The notes under the pieces are model-generated. The model searched no databases, was not told the DNA's origin, and worked only from the letters and a program-made list of their open reading frames with translations. 64,000 bases of DNA from Gemmatimonadota bacterium (GTDB taxonomy: Bacteria; Gemmatimonadota; Gemmatimonadetes; Palauibacterales; Palauibacteraceae): assembly GCA_022820995.1 (NCBI GenBank), contig JAJEEM010000064.1, positions 1-64,000 on the forward strand. The letters run 5' to 3'. Shown here piece by piece: positions 1 to 9,994 of this stretch (positions within the stretch are counted from its first letter, which is position 1; every line of letters begins with the position of its first letter). The position numbers and the translations under genes were made by a program.

Positions 1-221
1 GCCGAGCTCGCGACCAGAGGTCGCTCGGTTCGAACCCACGAGGGCAGGCATCTTCGACCTGCCTCGTGGGAAACTGCTATAACGGACGGGGTGGGATTGG
101 CTTCCTCCCGCTACGCGGGACTCGCCGAGCTCGCGACCAGAGGTCGCTCGGTTCGAACCCACGAGGGCAGGCATCTTCGACCTGCCTCGTGGGAAACTGC
201 TATAACGGACGGGGTGGGATT
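1..221. repeat. Two perfect 98-nt direct repeats (1-98 and 124-221, period 123) ending with the 16-nt 3' end of the adjacent tRNA-Ser(GGA); contains a strong hairpin
   Basis: gccgagctcgcgaccagaggtcgctcggttcgaacccacgagggcaggcatcttcgacctgcctcgtgggaaactgctataacggacggggtgggatt occurs identically at 1 and 124; CCCACGAGG(g)CAGG...CCTGCCTCGTGGG stem. Confidence 0.95.
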
Positions 222-294
222 CGAACCCACGAGGCAGGGTTGCTGCCCACACGCTCTCCAGGCGTGCGCCTTAGTCCGCTCGGCCACCCGTCCG
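206..294 (-). tRNA. tRNA-Ser(GGA)
   Basis: Acceptor CGGACGG/CCGTCCG, GGTTCGAATCCC T-arm, long variable arm, anticodon loop CTGGAGA. Confidence 0.95.
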
Positions 295-327
295 GAAGCC
301 CCCGGGGTGAGGCCGGAGGTAGAGAGG

Positions 328-343
328 CGGAGGGGGTGGGATT
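328..343 (-). repeat. 16-nt duplicate of tRNA-Ser(GCT) 3' end (AATCCCACCCCCTCCG), preceded by a variable-arm duplicate
   Basis: cggagggggtgggatt repeats the 3' end of the tRNA at 386; flanking ctcgagactctttcgag resembles its variable arm. Confidence 0.85.
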
Positions 344-385
344 GGCTCGAGACTCTTTCGAGCCGTCCACACCTTCCTTCCGAGG

Positions 386-472
386 CGGAGGGGGTGGGAT
401 TCGAACCCACGAGACTCTTTCGAGTCAACGCCTTAGCAGGGCGCCGCCTTAAGCCACTCGGCCACCCCTCCG
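386..472 (-). tRNA. tRNA-Ser(GCT)
   Basis: Acceptor CGGAGGG, anticodon loop CTGCTAA, long variable arm, GGTTCGAATCCC. Confidence 0.95.
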
Positions 473-492
473 CAGGGTCCTGCTGTCCTGAT

Positions 493-564
493 TGGCCCGC
501 CAGGACTCGAACCTGGAATCTTCTGGTCCAGAGCCAGACGTGTTGCCAATTCCACCACGGGCCA
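493..564 (-). tRNA. tRNA-Gln(CTG)
   Basis: TGGCCCG...CGGGCCA acceptor, anticodon stem TCTGG-CTCTGGA-CCAGA. Confidence 0.95.
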
Positions 565-618
565 CCGTCCCAATGGGTTGGGCCGTCGATAATACTTGAG
601 GGGGGTCGGCGCTTCAAG

Positions 619-870
619 CTAGTCCCGGGGCGCGGAAGCTTCGCGGAGCTTGCGGAGGCGCTCTACTTCGTCGGCCGCCTTTCTGATCGTCGGGAAACCG
701 TCTCCGGAGCGCGAGGCGTCGCTGTCTCCCAACGGAACGACGTACCAGCGGTCCGCGCGATCGTCGGACCGATCCATGTAGTGGCCGCGCTCGAGCCTGA
801 ATCCATCGAGTTCCGCCCGGAAGCGGAGCGCCCTCACGACCACACCGGGGTCGAAGCCGGCTTTAGACAT
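619..870 (-). CDS. hypothetical protein (83 aa)
   Basis: ORF MSKAGFDPGVVVRALRFRAELDGF...; no recognised domain. Confidence 0.4.
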   Translation of the reverse strand: MSKAGFDPGVVVRALRFRAELDGFRLERGHYMDRSDDRADRWYVVPLGDSDASRSGDGFPTIRKAADEVERLRKLREASAPRD

Positions 871-1083
871 GATCCCTGCGCGGAGCCGGAGTCCATGGAC
901 CCATTCTCGATTCGCGCCTCGCGCGACTTTCGGATGAATGGTCCTTCCGGCAGTCAGTAGTCATAGTATACGGTTCATTTTCCGAATAGTCGGCCGGATG
1001 CAATCTGTTCTTCACGATCCCGACAACTCCGTAGCGGGGGACGGCAGAGACTTCCTCAATTTAGGGAGGTATGCGCGCATGGG

Positions 1084-2073
1084 CTACATCCTCCCGGGGC
1101 GTGACGGCCCGTAAGAAGCGGATCCGCTGCGACCACGCTCGGGCCGGTCCGTGCCGGACAGGTAGGCGCGGAGCCGGTCGATCTCTTCGGGAGGGAGGAG
1201 TGTAATCGGCACCGCCGGAGCCGTTCCGCCGGCACACCGGGACATCGGAACGAGGCGGTCATGAAAGATGATCGTTGCCGCGGTCACGGCTCGCCGCGCG
1301 GCCTGCGCGTCGAGGTACGGGTCGAGGGCCTTGAAGTGGATTCCGAGCGCGAAGTCCCTGGCGGCGAGTTCTGCGGCGAAGACGCGCACGGTCTCGCTGC
1401 CGGAGAGAAGCACGACGAATCCGCGGCGTATTCGGCGGCGGACGAGTTCGCGTTCGCGGGTGCCCCCGGCGAGCGAAATCGGCACGCACTCGACGGTGCC
1501 GGTTCGGCGCATCCGTGACAGCAACTCACGCCGCAGGATCACCGGGGCGTCTTCCGGCAGCTTGCGTGCGGAGTCGACGGCGTGAACGACGAATCCGCAC
1601 GCATCTTCCAGTTCCGCGGCGAGCACGGCCCGCAACCCCGGACGAGGTTCGCACAGCATCACGGAACGCGGATCCGGGCGCCGCGCCCGATGCACGATCC
1701 GCTCCAGTTCGTTGAGCAACCGCCAACGGGAGAAGCCCCCCGCGTGTGCGCGCCTCAGCAGATCCAGCGCCGCCGTCCTCGGCGCCACCTCCACGCCGGA
1801 CGGTGGGCGGAGCGGTCGCGGGCGCATCGATGCGCGGGGGCGCTGTCCCTTCCCGAGTTCGATGAGGTTCCTTTCCCTGAGTCGCGCGAGCGCGGCCCCG
1901 ACCGTCCCCCGGTCGACGCCGAGCCGACGCGCCAGGTCCCGGGACGACGGAAGCGGGGCCCCGGGCCGCACGTGTCCGTCCCGAATCCCGGCCTCCAGAT
2001 CCGCCGCGAGCTGCCGGCGGAGCGGTATGTCGTGATCCCGCGACAGCGGTGAGAGTCCGCATCGACGCGTCAT
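1084..2073 (-). CDS. GntR-family transcriptional regulator
   Basis: N-terminal wHTH PLRRQLAADLEAGIRDGHVRPGAPLPSSRDLARRLGVDRGTVGAALARLRERNLI; long C-terminal region. Confidence 0.85.
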   Translation of the reverse strand: MTRRCGLSPLSRDHDIPLRRQLAADLEAGIRDGHVRPGAPLPSSRDLARRLGVDRGTVGAALARLRERNLIELGKGQRPRASMRPRPLRPPSGVEVAPRTAALDLLRRAHAGGFSRWRLLNELERIVHRARRPDPRSVMLCEPRPGLRAVLAAELEDACGFVVHAVDSARKLPEDAPVILRRELLSRMRRTGTVECVPISLAGGTRERELVRRRIRRGFVVLLSGSETVRVFAAELAARDFALGIHFKALDPYLDAQAARRAVTAATIIFHDRLVPMSRCAGGTAPAVPITLLPPEEIDRLRAYLSGTDRPERGRSGSASYGPSRPGRM

Positions 2074-2153
2074 GTGTCCGAGCCTCCGTACCCCGGGGTC
2101 CCCTGTGCCGGCGCTTGTCGACGGGAGTATGGGGACGGGCTCTCAACGGGGGA

Positions 2154-3928
2154 TCAAATCGCCGGCTTTCTGCGAAGGGCCGCGAGGAAGTCGCCCACGG
2201 CACGCGTATTCAGGACGTGTTCCGGGGTGAGCCACGCGCGGCGCGCCTGTTCGATGCCGTAGTGCGCCAGGTCCAGATCGTCCGGCCGGTGCGCGTCGGT
2301 CGCGACCACGACGGGTACGCCCAGTTCGCGCGCGCGCCAGAGGTGGCTGTCCTTCAGGTCCAGGCGGTGGGGGTGCGAGTTGACTTCGACGGCGACGCCG
2401 AACTCGGCGCAGGCGTGCAGAATCTCGTCGATGTCCACGTCGATCGGGCCGCGGCGGTTGATGATCCTTCCGGTCGGGTGCCCGAAGATCATCGAGCGGG
2501 AGTGTGCGAGCGCCTTCAGGACGCGTGACGTCTGCTGCGCCCGCTCCATTCCGAAGAAGGAATGAACCGAGATGATCACGACGTCGAGTTGATCGAGCAT
2601 CTCGTCCTCGAGGTCCAGCGATCCGTCGCGGAGGATGTCGACTTCCATCCCGCGCAGGATCCGGATCTCGGGGTGCGCGGCCTGCACTTCCGCGATCTCC
2701 TCCCACTGGCGTCGAAGCTTGGCGGCATCGAGACCCTCGACCATCGCCAGCGCTTTCGAGTGGTCGGTGATCGCCATGTACTCGTAGCCGCGCGCCACGC
2801 ACGCCCTGACCATCTCCTCCAGGGAAACGCGGCCATCGGACCAGGTGCTGTGCATGTGGACATCCCCGCGCAGGTCGGCGCTCTCGACCAGCCGAGGCAA
2901 CTCCCCGGCGTCGGAAGCCGGGAACTCTCCCCGGTCGCGCCGTATCTCCGGCGGAAGCCATGAGAGATCGAGTGCCCGGTAGACCTCCTCTTCCGTCGCT
3001 CCCGCCACCATCTCTCCCTCGGAGGCGATGCCCCGCTCGCCGAGCGTGTCGCCGAGAGACTCCTCGGGGATCGTGAACACGCCGTACTCGGAAACCCTGA
3101 GTTTTCGTTCGAGTGCGCGGCGTCGCAGGCGAATGTTGTGTTCCTTCGACCCGGTGAAATAGATGAGCGCGGCTCCCCAGCTCTCGGGCGGTACGACCCG
3201 GAGGTCGATCTGCAACCCGCTGCGGAGACGCACCGAGGTCTTCGTTCCGCCGGCCCCGATCACGCTCTCCACGCCGGAGAACCCGCTGAGGGCGTCGGAA
3301 GCGGCGCGCGCGTCGTCGGCGAGGACCAGGATGTCGATGTCGCCGACCGTCTCCCTCCGGCGTCGATAGCTCCCCGCGACTTCCAGGCGGGTGATGCCGG
3401 GTATCGCCTGCAGGTGTTCGATCAACGGCGGCAGAAGCTCGTCGACCTCTCCGAGGCGGAAGCGGGTCGTGTTCGTGCGATAGTTGCGAATGCCGCGGAG
3501 GATCCGGTCCTGCGTCTTGAGCCCGAAACCGGGCAGTTCCGCCACGCGCCCCTCGCTCGCGACCTCCTCCAGATCGTCGATCGATTCGACGCCCAGTTCG
3601 TCCCACAGCTTGCGCGCCTTCCTGGGGCCGACTCCGGGGAGCCGCATCAACTCGACGAGCCCCGGCGGGATCTCGGCCGCCATCTCCTCGAGCATCGCGA
3701 GGCGCCCGCTTTCCACGAGTTCGCGAATGTTCTCCGCCATCCCTTTGCCGATCGACGGCAGCTCGGTGAGGTCGGCGCCCTGCTCGACCAGTTTGCGCAG
3801 GGGGGATGCGTGCGCGTTGATCGTGCGGACCGCATTGCGGTAGGCGCGGACGCGGAACGGGTTCGCCTGCTGGATCTCGAGCAGATCGGCCACCTCGTTC
3901 AGGACGCGGACGATCTCGATGTTCTCCA

Positions 3929-3929
<1 letters not shown>
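2154..3929 (-). CDS. polX: DNA polymerase X / PHP-domain phosphoesterase (PolX)
   Basis: HhH motifs, VAGSYRRRRETVGDIDILV nucleotidyltransferase motif, C-terminal PHP motifs GDVHMHSTWSDG, VATDAHRPDDL. Confidence 0.95.
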
Positions 3930-6121
<2,192 letters not shown>

Positions 6122-6781
6122 TCAGAAGGTGACTCCCAGCTGGGCTCCCGCGATCAGGTAACTGTCCTCGGCGGTCGTGAACACGACGTACGGCCGGACG
6201 TGAATGCTGCCGATCTCGACCGTGACGCCGCCGCGGATGACGGGGCTGACTTCCCTGTCCCCCTCCACGATGTCGTCGTAGAGCCGGTCGACCGAGTAGT
6301 TCTCGATGCTCACGGTCGCCGAGGGGATGATTGCGAGGCCGGAGCCGGGCGCGCCGAAGCGTTGCCCCACGGCGACACCGACCCCGTAAACGGTCTCGCT
6401 CCTGTCGGGGAGATCGTTCGCGTTCCTCCACAGCACGCCGCCAATCCCCACGGTGGCGACGGGACAAACCGACAGCACGGGCAGCGGAAGTTTGAGGGCG
6501 ACGCTCGCGCGCGCGTCTTCGAAGTCGAACTCCTGATCGAACTCGTCCGCGCGGGAGAACTTCAGGTAATGACCCGTCGCGGCCACCGGGCCCAGATCGA
6601 ACCCGGCGGCTCCTCCGAGGCCTCTGACATCTTCCGATGATTCGCGCCACACGGCGCCCGAGCCGCTGAGGAACCCGCTGCCGCTGAAGCCGAGGCAGGC
6701 CTGCGCCTCGAGCGCGGCCGGCGCCGCGGCCAGAGGCAGGACGAGCCAGACGAATCGGCGAGTCGGGGCTGCCATGTTCAT
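6122..6781 (-). CDS. outer-membrane beta-barrel-like exported protein
   Basis: Start MNMAAPTRRFVWLVLPLAAAPAALEAQA signal peptide; alternating strands ending in aromatic (AGAQLGVTF). Confidence 0.65.
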   Translation of the reverse strand: MNMAAPTRRFVWLVLPLAAAPAALEAQACLGFSGSGFLSGSGAVWRESSEDVRGLGGAAGFDLGPVAATGHYLKFSRADEFDQEFDFEDARASVALKLPLPVLSVCPVATVGIGGVLWRNANDLPDRSETVYGVGVAVGQRFGAPGSGLAIIPSATVSIENYSVDRLYDDIVEGDREVSPVIRGGVTVEIGSIHVRPYVVFTTAEDSYLIAGAQLGVTF

Positions 6782-6857
6782 GCTCCGCTCCAATCGTCGT
6801 ATGTCACTGACGTAGCACTCCGTTGGCGTAGTACTCCGTTGGCCCGGATCGAGTTTC

Positions 6858-9800
6858 TCATGGCTGCGGCGGGCTCCCGGCCTCGCGCAGCGCGTCGAGT
6901 TGCGGAGCGGTCTCCTCCAGCGTGGCGTCCAGCCGGGCCGATGCAGCCTCGGCCTCCGCGCGGATCTGCTCCAGTCGCCGCCGGTGATCATCCGACGGCC
7001 CCGTCAGTGAGCCGGTCGTCGACACCCCGCCGTCGAACTTGCCGCGCAGGCCGGTCCACCAGTTGCGGATGTCACCATTGATCGAGCGCCACTCGTCGGC
7101 GAGTTCCTCGATCTCGCCCACCAGTTCGCGCGCCCGTTCGAGATCCTCGGCGGCAACCCCCTCCCCGCCTTCCAGCACCTCAAGCACGTCCGAAGCCCGG
7201 CGCTCCAGGTCGTACGCCTCGATACCCCGTTCGTAGGCCAACCGCTGCAAGTCGAACAGGTCCATCGTGAACTCGTAGCGAGCCAGTCGCTCCTCGGCGG
7301 ACACCGGCAGCTCGGGGTCGGGACGGACCTCCAGCGACTGCTCGCGCGTCTCGCCTCCGGCGGTCAGACGCACCGTGAACGTCCCCGCCAGGACCAGCGG
7401 ACCCTCGGGGCCCGCGTCCAGGCTCGGCACCTCGTACCGGGTCGTGTCGTGCGGCAGCGGATCGTGCCGCAGATCCCACGTGACCCGGTTGAGCCCGGCC
7501 GCGCCCGGGCCCTCGAGCCGCCGGATTTCCCGTCCGGCCTGATCCAGCACGTCGATCGTGACGCCACCCGGCATCTCCGCGGAGAGCCGGTAGTCGAGGT
7601 TCGCGCCGAAAGCGGGGTTTTCCGCGCGGAACGTTCCCTGCCCCATCGAGGGCACGTCGTTCCGGTACAGGAAGAGGGTCGCCGGGCGCGGGGCGAACAA
7701 CTGCTGGTCATCTCCGGGCGCGGCCGACCCCTGAGACAGCGGCGTGATGTCGTCGAGAATCCAGATGGCCCGGCCGTGCGTGCCGAGGACGATGTCGTTC
7801 TCGCGCGGGTGAATCTCGACGTCGTCGACCGGAACGGCGGGGAGGCCCGAGCCGAGCGCGGCCCAAGTCGCTCCCCGGTCCACGGAGGCGAAAGCGCCGT
7901 TCTCCGCGCCGACGATGAGCAGGTCCGGATTCTCCGGGTGTTCGCGAATCACGTTCACGCTCGCCATGCCGCCGCCCGTCGCCCGTCCCGTGGCCGTCAC
8001 CGCCACCGCCCCGTTCAGCCCATCCGCGAGCGACCGCCAGCTCTCCCCGTAGTCCTCCGTCACCACGGCGAGCGGCCGGTAGTCGTCGTCCCAGTGCCCG
8101 TCCAGGCTCACGTACGCGCGGCCCGCTTCCGCGTGCGAAGCCTCGACCCAGCTCACGTAGTACGGGAAGGGGAGCCCCGCCGCCGCGGCCACCCGCTCGG
8201 TCAGATCCGCCCAGTTCGCCCCATCGTCGCGGCTCACGCGCACCGAGCCGTCGTCCGCCCCGATCCACAGCACCCCCGCCTCGACCGGCGACTCCGCCAC
8301 GGCCGTGATCTCCCCGTAGCCGGAGGCGCCATCGTGCTTCGAGAGCGTCGTCGAGTCCGGACGCGCGCCCATCAGCTCCAGGCTGTCCTGGTGAATCTGG
8401 CGGGTGAGATCCTCCGTCGCGCGCCAGCTCTCCCCGCGGTCGTCCGAGACGAAGAGCCGGTTGCCGCCCAGATAGACCCGGTTCGCGTCGTGCGGGGACA
8501 CCAGAATCGGCGACTTCCAGTCGAAGCGATACGAGACCGTCGTGTCCGGCGGGAAGGGTTTGAGCGCCTTCCGGTCTCCGGTGGCGAGGTTCACGCGCAC
8601 GATCCCGGCGTTCTGCGACGTGACGTAGACGGTGCCGGGATCCGACCAGTCCGTCTCCGCGTACATCCCGTCGCCGTAGTCGAGGACCTGCCAGTCGCGG
8701 TTCATGATCCCCTGGTAGCGGCGCGTCCGGCTCGGGCCCCGGTAGGAGTTGTTGTCCTGCAGTCCCCCGTAGACGTTGTACGGGTCCGCCAGGTCCAGGT
8801 CGATGTCGTAGAACTGGGCGATGGGGATATTCCCGATGAACGTCCAGTTGTCGCCGTCGTCCCACGTCGAGTAGAGCCCCCCGTCGTTCCCGAGGATCAT
8901 GTGACGCGAGTCCTCGGGGTCGATCCACAGGTCGTGGTGGTCCACGTGGACGCCGGTGTTGTATTCGATCTCCATGGGCAGCGCCTCAAAGCTGTCGCCG
9001 CCGTCCTCCGAACGGTGCAGGCTCCCCGCCACGAGCCACACACGCTCTTCGTCGTTGGGGTCGATCCGGAGCTGGCTGTAGTACATCGGACGCTGGTTCA
9101 GTTCGTTCACGCGCGTCCACGTCTCTCCGTGGTCGCGGGACTTGAAGATCCCGCCCTCCTCGGCCTCCACCACGGCCATCACCAGGGCCGGATCACGACC
9201 GGAGACGGCGAGCCCGATCCGTCCCTTGTCTCCCGCGGGCAGGCCCTCGGTCACCTTGTGCCACGAGTCGCCGCCGTCCGTCGACCTGTAGATGCCGCTC
9301 CCCGGCCCGCCGCCCGAGAACCCCCACGCGCGCCGCCGCCGCTGGTACGCGGCCACGTAGATGACGGATGGATCCGCCGGGTTGAGGGCGAGGTCCACGA
9401 ACCCCGTGTCGTCGTCGATGTGGAGGACCTTCGTCCACGTCTCGCCGCGATCCGTCGTCCGGTACACGCCGCGCTCGGGGTTGGGGCCGAACAGGTGCCC
9501 CAGCGCCGCCACCCACACGATGTCGGGGTTCGTGGGGTGGACGGCGATGCGCCCGATGTGCCGGGCCTCCTCCAGCCCCGTGAGCCGCCACGTCTTGCCG
9601 CCGTCCGAGGAGTGATACACGCCCTCGCCCCACGGCGTGCTGTTGCGGTTGTTCGGTTCCCCCGTCCCGACCCACACTTCCAGTGGATCGGACGGGGCGA
9701 GCGCGATATCCCCGATCGAGAGGTTCCCCGCGTCGTCGAAGATCGATTCCCAGGTCGTCCCGTGGTTCACGCTCTTCCACACACCGCCGGAAGCCGCCCC

Positions 9801-9992
9801 CACGTAGATGTGGGACTGCGTGCCGGGCACGATTTCGAGATCGTTGATGCGGCCCCCGGAAACGGCGGGCCCGATCAGGCGCCACGTGAATCCTGCCGCG
9901 ATTCGTTCGGAAGACTGGGCTTCCGCGAGAGGGGGTGCCGCCGCGAACCCGAGTTGAAGCGCTCCCAGCGAGAGCAGCGCGCGAATCATCAT
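6858..9992 (-). CDS. exported BNR/Asp-box (VPS10/sialidase-like) beta-propeller protein
   Basis: Start MMIRALLSLGALQLGFAAAPPLAEAQ; repeated Asp-box motifs (SSDGGKTW, STDGGDSW, SRDHGETW, SEDGGDSF). Confidence 0.9.
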   Translation of the reverse strand: MMIRALLSLGALQLGFAAAPPLAEAQSSERIAAGFTWRLIGPAVSGGRINDLEIVPGTQSHIYVGAASGGVWKSVNHGTTWESIFDDAGNLSIGDIALAPSDPLEVWVGTGEPNNRNSTPWGEGVYHSSDGGKTWRLTGLEEARHIGRIAVHPTNPDIVWVAALGHLFGPNPERGVYRTTDRGETWTKVLHIDDDTGFVDLALNPADPSVIYVAAYQRRRRAWGFSGGGPGSGIYRSTDGGDSWHKVTEGLPAGDKGRIGLAVSGRDPALVMAVVEAEEGGIFKSRDHGETWTRVNELNQRPMYYSQLRIDPNDEERVWLVAGSLHRSEDGGDSFEALPMEIEYNTGVHVDHHDLWIDPEDSRHMILGNDGGLYSTWDDGDNWTFIGNIPIAQFYDIDLDLADPYNVYGGLQDNNSYRGPSRTRRYQGIMNRDWQVLDYGDGMYAETDWSDPGTVYVTSQNAGIVRVNLATGDRKALKPFPPDTTVSYRFDWKSPILVSPHDANRVYLGGNRLFVSDDRGESWRATEDLTRQIHQDSLELMGARPDSTTLSKHDGASGYGEITAVAESPVEAGVLWIGADDGSVRVSRDDGANWADLTERVAAAAGLPFPYYVSWVEASHAEAGRAYVSLDGHWDDDYRPLAVVTEDYGESWRSLADGLNGAVAVTATGRATGGGMASVNVIREHPENPDLLIVGAENGAFASVDRGATWAALGSGLPAVPVDDVEIHPRENDIVLGTHGRAIWILDDITPLSQGSAAPGDDQQLFAPRPATLFLYRNDVPSMGQGTFRAENPAFGANLDYRLSAEMPGGVTIDVLDQAGREIRRLEGPGAAGLNRVTWDLRHDPLPHDTTRYEVPSLDAGPEGPLVLAGTFTVRLTAGGETREQSLEVRPDPELPVSAEERLARYEFTMDLFDLQRLAYERGIEAYDLERRASDVLEVLEGGEGVAAEDLERARELVGEIEELADEWRSINGDIRNWWTGLRGKFDGGVSTTGSLTGPSDDHRRRLEQIRAEAEAASARLDATLEETAPQLDALREAGSPPQP

Positions 9993-9994
9993 CG

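Noticed and set aside
1-221. CRISPR-like array
   Set aside because: Units are ~98 nt with a 25-nt gap and contain tRNA sequence; no short repeats with variable spacers and no cas genes
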